From an uncultured Alphaproteobacteria bacterium (lineage in GTDB: Bacteria > Pseudomonadota > Alphaproteobacteria > HIMB59 > GCA-002718135), in the NCBI GenBank assembly GCA_902614085.1, contig CACMJS010000004.1, forward strand, positions 1-64,000: 64,000 nt of DNA. Reading direction: 5' to 3'. The notes below the pieces were generated by a model, which was not told the DNA's origin, made no database searches, and worked only from the letters and a program-made list of their open reading frames with translations. How positions within the stretch are numbered: the stretch's first letter is position 1; every line of letters starts with the position of its first letter. The position numbers and the translations under genes are program-made. Positions 47,447-56,490 of this stretch are shown here, piece by piece.

Positions 47447-48769
47447 TTACAATCTATTTAAATAATCCATTAACCTATAGTAAATAATGGCTGAAGAATA
47501 CAATGGTCTTCTAAACATGTTGCCACCTGGAATTTTAAAATGATTAATTTGCTCAAACATATCAAAATTATTTGATTTATTTAAAATTTTTTCAGCTACC
47601 ATTTTTCCTCCCATAATACTCATAGCTAACCCATGCCCAGAGTAAGCATGAGCATAATATAACTTTTGATTCATTATAGTTCCAAAAATAGGCAATCTAT
47701 TAATCGATATTGCCAAGGTACCTCCCCAAGAAAATTCAATTTTAAATTTTTTTAATTCAGGAAAAACTTTATACATTCGTTTAGAGACAAAACTCTTTGC
47801 ATCTTTTACAAAATGAGATGTAATTGTTTCAGGTCCTCCAAAAAGAAGTCTGTAGTCTTCTGAAAATCTATAATAATCAATCATAAATCTAGAATCTATT
47901 ACGCCACAATTTCTTTTGATTAATTTACTTGCCAGATCTTTTCCGAGAGGTTCTGTTGCAATAATATAATTATTTATAGGCATAAAATAATTTCTCTTTG
48001 ATCCTAAAAGATTGTCAAGATAACCATTGCAACCAATAATTACTTTCTTTGCTTTAATAATATTTTTTCCAGAGTGAATTATAACTTCTTTTTGATTATC
48101 AACAATTTTATCAGCCGGAGAATTTTCATATATATTTATACCATTCGCTAAACACTGTTCTGCTAAACCATATGTCAGTTTTAATGGGTTTAAATGATAA
48201 GAATCCTTTAAAAGCATTCCAGAAAAATATCTGTCACTATTAACTTCATCTCTTATTGAATTGTGGTCAAAGTATTCATAATTATTATAATTATAATTCT
48301 TCTGCATATGCTCAATTTCATCTTGAAAATATTTATAATCTTTTTTTGTATTGCCTACATGAAGAACACCTTGTCTAAGCGCACAGTCAATTTTGTATTT
48401 TTCAATTAAATTAACTACATTTGAAACAGCATCTAATCCAACTTTCCAAAAAAATTTTGCTTTTTCAATACCAAATTTTTTTTCTAAGTAGAATTGATCT
48501 TTTCTCATTCCAATTCCTAGTTGACCACCATTCCTACCAGAAGCACCAGATCCAACTTTATTTGCTTCCAAAATCGTTATTGATAAACCTTGATTAGATA
48601 AATTTAATGCTGAAGAAATACCTGTTAAACCACCTCCAATAATACATACATCAGTTGAAATATTCTCATTTAATTTACTTTGATTAGAAAAATTAGGTGC
48701 TGAAAATTTATAAAAACTCTCTTTTTCATTATCATGTTGATTAAAAGTCCTTTTTTTTGTAGTAAACAT
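47447..48769 (-). CDS. puuB: FAD-dependent oxidoreductase, gamma-glutamylputrescine oxidase-like
   Basis: This 440-aa DAO-family flavoprotein has the dinucleotide motif VCIIGGGLTGISSALNLS and the PuuB-like SGASGRNGGQLGIGMRKDQ. The C-terminal SGHGLAMSIMGGKMVAEKI also fits. PuuB oxidises gamma-glutamylputrescine to the aldehyde in the Puu pathway. The substrate is supported by context: it is divergent from a PuuA-like gene, with polyamine uptake and agmatine genes next door. PuuC and PuuD homologues are not in the window, and close relatives are often annotated only as FAD-dependent oxidoreductases. Confidence 0.8.
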   Translation of the reverse strand: MFTTKKRTFNQHDNEKESFYKFSAPNFSNQSKLNENISTDVCIIGGGLTGISSALNLSNQGLSITILEANKVGSGASGRNGGQLGIGMRKDQFYLEKKFGIEKAKFFWKVGLDAVSNVVNLIEKYKIDCALRQGVLHVGNTKKDYKYFQDEIEHMQKNYNYNNYEYFDHNSIRDEVNSDRYFSGMLLKDSYHLNPLKLTYGLAEQCLANGINIYENSPADKIVDNQKEVIIHSGKNIIKAKKVIIGCNGYLDNLLGSKRNYFMPINNYIIATEPLGKDLASKLIKRNCGVIDSRFMIDYYRFSEDYRLLFGGPETITSHFVKDAKSFVSKRMYKVFPELKKFKIEFSWGGTLAISINRLPIFGTIMNQKLYYAHAYSGHGLAMSIMGGKMVAEKILNKSNNFDMFEQINHFKIPGGNMFRRPLYSSAIIYYRLMDYLNRL

Positions 48770-48819
48770 TAACTTATCTTTAATGGTTTAATAATAATTA
48801 GTAAACAAACAGTCTCAAT

Positions 48820-50187
48820 ATGATTGAAAAATTTCAAAATTGGTTTCAGGAAAACTCTATTACAGAAGTTGAATGTTTAGTTCCAGATCTTGGGGGTATA
48901 GCAAGGGGAAAAATTTTACCGACAAATAAATTTTTAAAAGGACTTCAAGATGAAAGTCACAGATTACCACAATCAACTTTTATTCAAACCATATCAGGAG
49001 ATTATGCAACTGAGGACTCTGCTGGTGCTTTACCAAGAAGTGTTTACAATCCAACTGACATTGATGTAATTTTAAAACCAGATTTTGATACAATGAGAGT
49101 AGTGCCATGGTACGACGACCCTACTGCACAAATTATCTGCGATGCAATAAATCTTAATGGAGATGATGTTATAAATTCTAGTAGGAATGCTCTAAAAAAT
49201 ATTCTTAAACTTTATAAAAAAGATAAATTAACTCCAATTGTTTCACCAGAGTTAGAATTTTATTTAGTGAAACCTAATGCTGACTCAGATTACCCCCTCG
49301 AAGTGCCAGTTGGTCAATCAGGTAGACAAGAAACAGGTAAGCAAGCCTTGGGTATAGATGCTGTTAACGAATTTGATCATCTTTTTGAGGATGTATATAA
49401 TTATTGTGAAGCACAAAATATAGAAATTGATACTATTAATCATGAATCTGGCTCAGCTCAGATGGAAATTAATTTTCAGCATGGCAATCCTTTAGATCTA
49501 GCAGACCAGGTATTTTTATTTAAAAGAACTTTAAGACAGTCAGCTTTGAAACATAAACTTCATGCAACATTTATGGCAAAACCTATGGAGAACCAACCTG
49601 GTAGTGCAATGCACATACATCAATCAATATATAATGAAAAAAATAAAAATATTTTTTTTAATCAATCAACTAAAATTTCAAAAAAAATGAAAAACTATTT
49701 AGGCGGTTTGGAAAAATATACTCCATTATTAATGCCAATATACGCTCCAAATATAAATTCATTTAGAAGATTGTTTGCGACTTGGGGTGCTCCTAAAAAT
49801 GTTAAATGGGGAATAGGTAATAGAAGTTGTGGTTTTAGAATTCCATCAATTGAGGAAAGGAATATACGTATTGAAAATAGAATTCCTGGATCTGATACAA
49901 ATCCATATCTAGTTTTTGCAGCTAATTTAGCTTCAGGATATTTAGGAATGAAAAACAATTTAAAACCAAATCCAGAAACTAAAGATAGTGCATTTAAAGA
50001 TAAAAATTCTAATCTACCTAAAAATATGGATGAATCGTTAACTCTCTTTGAAAATGATGAAGATATAAAATCCATATTTAATGAAAAATTTGTAAGGTCG
50101 ATAGCTGCGATAAGAAGAGTTGAGTATCAAGCTTATTTATCAGTAATAAGTTCTTGGGAGCGAGAATATTTATTACTTAATGTTTAA
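48820..50187 (+). CDS. puuA: Glutamine synthetase-family ligase, PuuA-like
   Basis: This 455-aa type I glutamine synthetase-fold enzyme has metal ligands in SPELEFYLV and HESGSAQMEINF, the SAMHIHQS histidine motif, and NRSCGFRIPSIEERNIRIENR. The N-terminal CLVPDLGGIARGKILP is typical of the glutamylpolyamine synthetase (PuuA/GlnA3) branch, not true GlnA. It would ligate glutamate to putrescine or a related amine. It is divergent from puuB with a 50-bp gap and runs convergently into potI, overlapping by 11 bp. Confidence 0.83.
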   Translation: MIEKFQNWFQENSITEVECLVPDLGGIARGKILPTNKFLKGLQDESHRLPQSTFIQTISGDYATEDSAGALPRSVYNPTDIDVILKPDFDTMRVVPWYDDPTAQIICDAINLNGDDVINSSRNALKNILKLYKKDKLTPIVSPELEFYLVKPNADSDYPLEVPVGQSGRQETGKQALGIDAVNEFDHLFEDVYNYCEAQNIEIDTINHESGSAQMEINFQHGNPLDLADQVFLFKRTLRQSALKHKLHATFMAKPMENQPGSAMHIHQSIYNEKNKNIFFNQSTKISKKMKNYLGGLEKYTPLLMPIYAPNINSFRRLFATWGAPKNVKWGIGNRSCGFRIPSIEERNIRIENRIPGSDTNPYLVFAANLASGYLGMKNNLKPNPETKDSAFKDKNSNLPKNMDESLTLFENDEDIKSIFNEKFVRSIAAIRRVEYQAYLSVISSWEREYLLLNV

Positions 50188-50971
50188 ATTTTTTATTAAA
50201 ATAAAAATAAAATAAACCAATTATTATTAAGGCAAACATTAAAATTGCTGATAATGCGTTTACTTCAGGACTCAATCCTAATCTAACTTTAGAAAAAACT
50301 ACAATTGGCAATGTGTTAGCTCCAGGTCCAGAAGTAAAACTTGCAACAACTAGATCATCTAAAGAAATTGTAAAAGCTAATAACCAACCAGCAATAATAG
50401 AAGGTAAAATTATTGGTAAAGTTATCTTATAGAGTACCTTGGTATAATTATAGCCTAGATCCATCGCAGCTTCCTCAATATTTTTGTTAAAGTCAGTTAA
50501 TCTTGCTTGAATAATAATTGCGACAAATGCAATACAAAAAGTAACGTGTGATATAAAAATAGTTAATTGCCCTCTAGATGATGGAAATCCAATTACATTA
50601 TTTAAGCTTATAAAAAAAAGTAACATTGAAAGACCTAAAATTAATTCTGGCAAAACCAAAGGTGTTGAAGAAAGAAAAATATAAAATGATTTAAAAGGAA
50701 TTTTTCTTATTCTGACAAGTGAATATCCAATCATAACTCCTAAAATTGTTGCAAAAGTTGCAGACAAAGCTGCAATTTTAATACTAATAATAAATGCCTC
50801 AATTATTTGTTCATTATTAAATAACTCATTGTACCATCTTAAAGAAAATCCTTTCCAAACCATTACTCTCTTATTTTCATTAAATGAGTAAAAAATTAAA
50901 ACTAAAATTGGGAAATATAAAAAAAATAAACCTAAAAAAATAACTGTACTTTTGATTAAACTAGATTTCAT
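50177..50971 (-). CDS. potI: Putrescine ABC transporter permease PotI
   Basis: This 264-aa inner-membrane permease has six predicted helices and the EAA loop EEAAMDLGYNYTKVLYKITLP that contacts the ATPase. The SLDDLVVASFTSGPGANTLPI segment is typical of PotI/PotC. I use the ATG at 50971 (MKSSLIKST). The track's start at 51040 adds 23 residues that lie inside potH. It ends the aguA-aguB-potF-potG-potH-potI run. Confidence 0.92.
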   Translation of the reverse strand: MKSSLIKSTVIFLGLFFLYFPILVLIFYSFNENKRVMVWKGFSLRWYNELFNNEQIIEAFIISIKIAALSATFATILGVMIGYSLVRIRKIPFKSFYIFLSSTPLVLPELILGLSMLLFFISLNNVIGFPSSRGQLTIFISHVTFCIAFVAIIIQARLTDFNKNIEEAAMDLGYNYTKVLYKITLPIILPSIIAGWLLAFTISLDDLVVASFTSGPGANTLPIVVFSKVRLGLSPEVNALSAILMFALIIIGLFYFYFNKKFKH

Positions 50972-51848
50972 TTTTTTGACTCCAACGAGAATAAAGTATT
51001 TGAAAAATAACAATTGGCAAAACCAAAATAATAATTCCACTAAAAGCTAAAGCACTAGCACCTGGCCAGTTTCTATTAACAAAGAATTCCTCCCATAATA
51101 TTTTTCCATAATACAATCTATCACTACCACCTAACATTTCAGGTATAATAAATTCTCCAACAACAGGTATAAAAACTAATAAAGATCCAGCAACAATTCC
51201 TGGAACAGACAAAGGAAGAATAACTTTAAAAAAGGTTTTAATACGATTTAATCCTAAATCTTTTGATGCTTCAATTAAATTTAAGTCAAATTTATTTAAG
51301 TATCCATAGAGTGGTAAAATCATCAAAGGTAAATAAGTGTATACAATTCCCATGATGACAGCATATTGATTGTATAATAATTGAAGTGGTTCTGATGTTA
51401 TGCCTAGGTTTAAAAGTATTACATTTAAAATTCCATTATTCTGTAAAATTATTTTCCATGCATATACTCTTAATAAAAATGATGACCAAAATGGAATAAC
51501 TACTAAAACTAATAGGATATTTCTTAATCTGATATTTGAAGTCGCAATATAAAAAGCTAATGGGAACCCAATAAGTAAACAAAAAAAAGTAGATATTAGA
51601 GCTAGTATCAAAGAGTTTACAAAAGATCCAATGTAGTAATAATCACTAAATATATAAACATAGTTTTCAAATGTAGTATTGATCTTAAATCCATTATCAA
51701 AAAGAAAAATATCTTGATAAGGAGGCATCCCCCATTCTGATACCGAAATTGATATTTTAAAAATTATAGCTAAAGGTATAAAAAAAAATAGAACAAGCCA
51801 AAAATAAGGGCTAAAAACAAAATATTTTTCAAATAATTTATTTTTCAA
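50961..51848 (-). CDS. potH: Putrescine ABC transporter permease PotH
   Basis: This 295-aa permease has six predicted helices and the EAA loop IEASKDLGLNRIKTFFKVILP. FIPVVGEFIIPEMLGGSDRLYYGK is a hallmark of PotH/PotB. It partners with PotI to form the channel. Its end overlaps potI by 11 bp, and its start abuts potG with no gap. Confidence 0.93.
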   Translation of the reverse strand: MKNKLFEKYFVFSPYFWLVLFFFIPLAIIFKISISVSEWGMPPYQDIFLFDNGFKINTTFENYVYIFSDYYYIGSFVNSLILALISTFFCLLIGFPLAFYIATSNIRLRNILLVLVVIPFWSSFLLRVYAWKIILQNNGILNVILLNLGITSEPLQLLYNQYAVIMGIVYTYLPLMILPLYGYLNKFDLNLIEASKDLGLNRIKTFFKVILPLSVPGIVAGSLLVFIPVVGEFIIPEMLGGSDRLYYGKILWEEFFVNRNWPGASALAFSGIIILVLPIVIFQILYSRWSQKNEI

Positions 51849-52916
51849 TTAATCCTCTAAAACCTTGATTGATTCACTTTCCCAACTACAAATGACTTTC
51901 TCCCCTTTTGGGAAATTATAATTTGAGTTGGAGTTAAAATTCTGATCTAAAACTGAAATTATCATATTTTTAATTTTAATTTCATAACGTGTAAAACTTC
52001 CCAAATATGATTTTCCTAAAATTTCTCCACTAAAGGAATTAAATGAACTTGTTTTCAAATTATTCATTGATTGTATTTTTATTTTCTCTGGTCTTAGTAA
52101 AATATTAGTTTGTGTATTTTTTAATTCTTTGTTTAATTTAAAATTTATACCTAAATCATCAGAATAAAAATTTTCATCTTTCTTATAAATCTCAATTATA
52201 TTTGCAATTCCTATAAAATTGGCAGTATAAAGACTTTTAGGATTTTCATAAATCTCTTCAGGGCTAGAGCATTCCAAAATAAGACCATTCTTCATTATTG
52301 CCATTCTATCAGATAAGGACATTGCTTCTTCCTGATCATGGGTAACAAAAACAAATGTAATTTTTAGTTTCTTTTGGAGTGTTGTTAACTCTAATTGCGT
52401 TTTTGATCTTAGTTTTTTATCTAGTGCTGCAAGAGGTTCATCTAATAATAATAACTTAGGTTTTTTTATTAAGCACCTTCCAAGGGCAACTCGTTGCTGC
52501 TCTCCTCCTGATAATTGCTTAATTCTTCTATTTAATAAATGTTCAATAGATAAAAGTTCGGCAATATTTCTTACGTTTATTTCAATTTCTTTTTGGGTAA
52601 AATTTTCTTTTATTCCAAAAGCTAAATTATTAAATACGTTTAAGTGAGGAAATAGAGCATACGATTGAAACATATAATTTAATGGTCTTTCAAAAGGTTC
52701 AAGGTTTGTTATGTCCGTTCCGTCGAGTATTACACGTCCTGTATCTGGCTTCTCAAATCCACCTAGTATTCTTAGTAAGGTAGTTTTGCCTGAGCCCGAT
52801 GATCCTAAGAGACCAAAAAATTCAGATTTTGAAATATTTAAATTAATATTTTCTAAAACTTTGTTATCTCCAAATGATTTAGAAATATTTTCAATTACAA
52901 GAAAATTATTATCCAT
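51849..52916 (-). CDS. potG: Putrescine ABC transporter ATPase PotG
   Basis: This 355-aa ABC ATPase has Walker A GSSGSGKTT at 38-46, the signature LSGGEQQRVALGRCL, Walker B LLLDEPLAALD and the switch histidine in FVTHDQEEAM. A C-terminal TOBE domain follows (about residues 270-350). MFQSYALFPHLNVFNNLAFG is typical of the polyamine/iron subgroup. It follows potF after a 51-bp gap containing a strong hairpin. Confidence 0.94.
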   Translation of the reverse strand: MDNNFLVIENISKSFGDNKVLENINLNISKSEFFGLLGSSGSGKTTLLRILGGFEKPDTGRVILDGTDITNLEPFERPLNYMFQSYALFPHLNVFNNLAFGIKENFTQKEIEINVRNIAELLSIEHLLNRRIKQLSGGEQQRVALGRCLIKKPKLLLLDEPLAALDKKLRSKTQLELTTLQKKLKITFVFVTHDQEEAMSLSDRMAIMKNGLILECSSPEEIYENPKSLYTANFIGIANIIEIYKKDENFYSDDLGINFKLNKELKNTQTNILLRPEKIKIQSMNNLKTSSFNSFSGEILGKSYLGSFTRYEIKIKNMIISVLDQNFNSNSNYNFPKGEKVICSWESESIKVLED

Positions 52917-52923
52917 CTTAAAT

Positions 52924-52951
52924 CAGCACTAATATTAATATATTAGTGCTG
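52924..52951 (-). terminator. Intercistronic hairpin between potF and potG
   Basis: A perfect inverted repeat, CAGCACTAATA / TATTAGTGCTG (11-bp arms, 6-nt loop), lies between the potF stop and the potG start. On the transcript it is not followed by a U-run, so it is unlikely to be a full terminator. It more likely protects the 3' end of a processed potF message or partly attenuates read-through, raising binding protein over membrane components. Confidence 0.6.
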
Positions 52952-52967
52952 AAATGAAGTATATTTT

Positions 52968-54020
52968 TTAATTTGCTTTAAACTTATTAAAATATTTAGT
53001 TGATAATTTAGATTTTTTCGGAGAGTCCGCAGTATCAGCAAAAAGCATACTTAAAGTTGCTTCATCTGGATAAATAGCAGGATCTTCAAAAATTTCAGGA
53101 TCAACTAGTTCATTGGCTGCTTTATTTGGATTTGAATACCAAACGTAATTTGTAATATCAGCAGCAACTTGAGGTCTTAAAATATAATTTATAAATTTAT
53201 GTGCATTCTCAACATTTTTTGCATCAGCTGGAATAGCCATCATATCAAACCATATTACAGTTCCTTCAGATGGAATTGAGTACCAAGCTTCTACTCCATC
53301 TGCAGCTTCATCTGCAGCTAGAAAAACATCACCTGACCAACCCATAGTTAAACAGATCTCTCCATTTGCTAAATCATCGATATATTGAGAAGAATCAAAA
53401 TATCTTATGTAAGGTCGTATTTGCTGTAACATTTCAAGAGCAACCTCATAATCTTTCTCATCCTCTGTATAAGGATCTTTTCCAACGTATTTTAAAGCGA
53501 TTTCCATAACCTCTGTAGGAGCATCCAACATTGCGATTCCACAATCTGCATATTTTGATGCAATAGCTGGATCAAACAAAATGCTCCAACTTGTAATATC
53601 ATTTTCATCAACTTTATCAGTATTATAGCCAATACCTGTAGTACCATACATATAATTTATCGAGTATTGACCTCCTGGATCATGTGCATCAATTTTTGCT
53701 AGTACATCGGGATCTAAATTACCAATGTTTGAAAGTTGAGCCTTATCAAGTTTTTGAAAAACTCCAGCCTTGATTTGATTTTCTAAAAAAGAGCCTGAAG
53801 GCACCACAATATCATAACCTGAACCACCAGCTAAAAGTTTAGCTTCAAGAACTTCGTTTGAATCAAACACATCATAAGTTACATCAATGCCAAATTCATT
53901 TTCAAAATTTTCAATTGTATCTTCGGCAATATAGTCAGACCAATTGTAAATAAATAATTCTTCTTTAGCCTGAGCTGAAAAAGAAATTAAAACTAATAGA
54001 GATATAAAATACTTAAGCAT
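52968..54020 (-). CDS. potF: Putrescine-binding periplasmic protein PotF
   Basis: This 350-aa solute-binding protein has a clear signal peptide (MLKYFISLLVLISFSAQA). FIYNWSDYIAEDTIENFENE, DVFDSNEVLEAKLLAGGSG and TTGIGYNTDKV are close to E. coli PotF. It should bind putrescine in the periplasm and deliver it to PotGHI. A very strong ribosome site (TTTAGGAGGGGAATA before the ATG) is the best Shine-Dalgarno in the window. This fits the need for excess binding protein. Confidence 0.94.
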   Translation of the reverse strand: MLKYFISLLVLISFSAQAKEELFIYNWSDYIAEDTIENFENEFGIDVTYDVFDSNEVLEAKLLAGGSGYDIVVPSGSFLENQIKAGVFQKLDKAQLSNIGNLDPDVLAKIDAHDPGGQYSINYMYGTTGIGYNTDKVDENDITSWSILFDPAIASKYADCGIAMLDAPTEVMEIALKYVGKDPYTEDEKDYEVALEMLQQIRPYIRYFDSSQYIDDLANGEICLTMGWSGDVFLAADEAADGVEAWYSIPSEGTVIWFDMMAIPADAKNVENAHKFINYILRPQVAADITNYVWYSNPNKAANELVDPEIFEDPAIYPDEATLSMLFADTADSPKKSKLSTKYFNKFKAN

Positions 54021-54040
54021 TATTCCCCTCCTAAATAAAA
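54021..54040 (-). promoter_or_regulatory. Strong Shine-Dalgarno of potF
   Basis: AGGAGGGG, ending six bases before the potF ATG, is an extended anti-16S match. Most genes in this window have weak or no visible Shine-Dalgarno sequence. It predicts high translation of the binding protein relative to its operon partners. Confidence 0.7.
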
Positions 54041-54060
54041 ATTACATTAAATAAAATAAA

Positions 54061-54918
54061 TTAAAAATCGAGAATTTTTTTATATAGATCGGGCCTTCTG
54101 TCTCTAAAGTTACCCCATAATTTTCTATATTCTCTTGAAATTAACAAGTCTAAAGTCGCAGTTATTATTCCCTCATCCTTATCATTCATACGATTTATTA
54201 CATTTCCAAGATGATCCAATATAAATGAATTACCATAAAAATTTAATTCAATATCTGCTTCGACCTCCTTCCCTATTCTATTTGAAGTTATTATAGGGAT
54301 TTGATTTGCAGCAGCATGTCCTACCATTGTATTAATCCAATGATCTTTTGAATTTAATTCAGGCATGTGTGGCTCAGAACCAATTGCTGATGGATATAAA
54401 ATTAAATCTGCACCTTTCAACGTTAGTATTCTTGCACATTCAGGAAACCACTGATCCCAACAAATTGCACAGCCAACTTTTGCTAGAGGGGTGTCAAAAA
54501 CCATAAAACCTGTGTTGCCTTTTTCAAAATAATACTTCTCATTATATCCAGGCCCTTCAGGGATGTGGGATTTATTATAGACTTCACTTATTTTACCGAA
54601 AGAATCAATCATAACTAGAGAGTTAAAAAACTTATTTTCCTTTTTTTGAAAAAAACTAATTGGTAATGAAATATTTTTATCTTTACAAATATTAGATAAT
54701 TTTTCGAACATTGGATTAGAAGGAAAATCAATTGCAAGATCAAAAAATTTATCATTTTTTGTTGAACAAAAATAATAATCTTGAAATAATTCTTGCAGAA
54801 GTAAAATATCAACATTTTCATTTGATGCTTTTTCAACTAAACTAATTGCTTTATTTAAATTAGCGTCAAAGTCTCCTTTAATAGCCTTGAATTGTGATGT
54901 TGCTACTTTTACTTTCAT
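54061..54918 (-). CDS. aguB: N-carbamoylputrescine amidase
   Basis: This 285-aa nitrilase-superfamily enzyme has the Glu-Lys-Cys triad Glu43 (LLQELFQ), Lys116 (YNKSHIPEG) and Cys153 (GCAICWDQWFPE). AguB hydrolyses N-carbamoylputrescine to putrescine, CO2 and ammonia. I use the ATG at 54918 because it forms the classic 4-bp ATGA overlap with the aguA stop, and family similarity starts at KVKVATSQF. The track's start (54945) adds nine unsupported residues. Confidence 0.93.
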   Translation of the reverse strand: MKVKVATSQFKAIKGDFDANLNKAISLVEKASNENVDILLLQELFQDYYFCSTKNDKFFDLAIDFPSNPMFEKLSNICKDKNISLPISFFQKKENKFFNSLVMIDSFGKISEVYNKSHIPEGPGYNEKYYFEKGNTGFMVFDTPLAKVGCAICWDQWFPECARILTLKGADLILYPSAIGSEPHMPELNSKDHWINTMVGHAAANQIPIITSNRIGKEVEADIELNFYGNSFILDHLGNVINRMNDKDEGIITATLDLLISREYRKLWGNFRDRRPDLYKKILDF

Positions 54919-55898
54919 ATTTTTGGTACATTCATTGTTATACAATGAATATTTCCACCACCATAATTTATATTTTCTGTTTCCAACATCATAATTTCTC
55001 TATTTGGGAATAACTTTTCAAAAGTTAATTTTACCTCATTATCTTCCTTAACATTGAATTTAGGTAAGATAATTTTATTTTTACTGAAATAGAAATTTAT
55101 ATATGAACTAATAATATTCTTATTATTAATCTTTTTTCTTGTGGGTAAAGGAACTTCAATTAAATCAAATGTCTGATTAGTATCTATAAAAAATTTAATA
55201 AGATCAGCTTTGTTTTTTTCTAATATTTCATAATTAGGATCTAATTTGTGAGTTGTGGCAATTAAATATTGATTTTTTCCTATCGGGCATAATAAATTAT
55301 CGACATGACCATCTGTATCATCCTCCATTAGTCCATTTTCAAATAAAAAAATATAATTTAAGTCAAACAAGAGCTTTAATTCTTTAATAATATATTCACT
55401 ATTATGTTTTTGTTTTCTATTTTTATTAAATATTACATTTTTAGTACTAAATAAATTTTTTTTATCATCATAAGTTATTGCTCCTCCTTCAATAACTAAG
55501 TCAGAAATTTTTGTTGGGATATTTAAATAGTTTGAAATAAATTTTGATATTTTATTATCATTTAAATAATCTGGATACTTTCCATAACCATTAAATTCAA
55601 AGCTAATTGATTTTAATTTTTCATTTTCATTATAAAAAATTGGTGCAATATCTCGCATCCAAGAATCATCTAATTTACATTCTATAATATCTATATTTTT
55701 ATGATCAGTTTTATTTTGAATTTCATTAATGTCTTCTTTATTTGACAAAACAATAACTTGCTCAGTTTTTGCAATTTCATTAATTACATTTGCAACTTCA
55801 TCTCTAGCTTTATTAATAATTTTACCATAAAGATCTTTATTACATGGCCAAGCAATCAAACAATATTGGTGTTCATGCCATTCAGGAATTAGTTTCAT
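54915..55898 (-). CDS. aguA: Agmatine deiminase
   Basis: AguA converts agmatine to N-carbamoylputrescine and ammonia. This 327-aa guanidino-group hydrolase has MPEWHEHQ-like PEWHEHQYCLIAWP at its start, DSWMRDIAPIF, EDDTDGHVDNL and the nucleophile Cys319 in GGGNIHCITMNVP. It is the first gene of the minus-strand aguA-aguB-potFGHI run, linking agmatine use with putrescine import. Its start lies only 28 bp from that of the divergent HD-domain gene. Confidence 0.93.
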   Translation of the reverse strand: MKLIPEWHEHQYCLIAWPCNKDLYGKIINKARDEVANVINEIAKTEQVIVLSNKEDINEIQNKTDHKNIDIIECKLDDSWMRDIAPIFYNENEKLKSISFEFNGYGKYPDYLNDNKISKFISNYLNIPTKISDLVIEGGAITYDDKKNLFSTKNVIFNKNRKQKHNSEYIIKELKLLFDLNYIFLFENGLMEDDTDGHVDNLLCPIGKNQYLIATTHKLDPNYEILEKNKADLIKFFIDTNQTFDLIEVPLPTRKKINNKNIISSYINFYFSKNKIILPKFNVKEDNEVKLTFEKLFPNREIMMLETENINYGGGNIHCITMNVPKI

Positions 55899-55926
55899 AA
55901 AATTTAAAAATATGTATAATTATTTC

Positions 55927-56490
55927 ATGTCTAAAGATGAAGTAAAATTCACTGAAATGAAACATGGTGATAAAGAGGATTATGAACTTCTTGCTAATTT
56001 TGAAGATAAATTTATTGAAGGTACAGCTGATAGAATAGTAAGAGTGCTAGAAAGTTTAGACAATTCTCTAGGTGGCTATAAGGTATCTAGATTAGAACAT
56101 TCTCTTCAAACTGCATCAAGAGCGTTACGTGAACAAGCTTCTGAAGAAATGGTGGTAGCCTCCTTATTGCATGATATAGGTGATGAAATTGCACCTCTTA
56201 ATCATTCTGAACTTGCAGCTGCAGTATTAAAACCTTTTGTGTCTGAAAAAACAAGATGGATTGTAGAACAACACGGTTTGTTTCAAGCCTACTACTATAA
56301 TCATTATTATGGAAAAGATAGAAATCTAAGAGATAAGTTCATAGGTCATGAATTCTTTAAAGACACCATAGATTTTTGTGAAAGATGGGATCAAGCATCA
56401 TTTGATCCAAATTATGATACAATTCCTCTAAAAGAATTTGTTCCAATGGTTCAAAGAATATTTAATAGAACACCTTATAGAAATTTATAA
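55927..56490 (+). CDS. HD-domain protein, candidate PhnZ-like diiron oxygenase
   Basis: This 187-aa HD-domain protein resembles PhnZ, the mixed-valent diiron oxygenase that cleaves 1-hydroxy-2-aminoethylphosphonate. All six expected metal ligands are visible in order: His58 (RLEHSLQ), His82/Asp83 (LLHDIGDE), His93, His116 (VEQHG) and Asp155 (ERWDQ). The 24-residue spacing from the first to the second ligand equals that in PhnZ as I remember it. The PhnZ Tyr24/Glu27 gate is replaced by Leu/Tyr (Leu48, Tyr51). The start at 55927 is chosen over 55912, but both are weakly supported. Its setting between agmatine and carnitine genes suggests an amine or phosphonate substrate. A plain phosphohydrolase is the alternative. 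Confidence 0.7.
   Translation: MSKDEVKFTEMKHGDKEDYELLANFEDKFIEGTADRIVRVLESLDNSLGGYKVSRLEHSLQTASRALREQASEEMVVASLLHDIGDEIAPLNHSELAAAVLKPFVSEKTRWIVEQHGLFQAYYYNHYYGKDRNLRDKFIGHEFFKDTIDFCERWDQASFDPNYDTIPLKEFVPMVQRIFNRTPYRNL

Noticed and set aside
49695-50075. 126-aa minus-strand ORF inside puuA
   Set aside because: It lies fully antisense to the conserved catalytic region of the glutamine synthetase-family gene, so it is a shadow frame.
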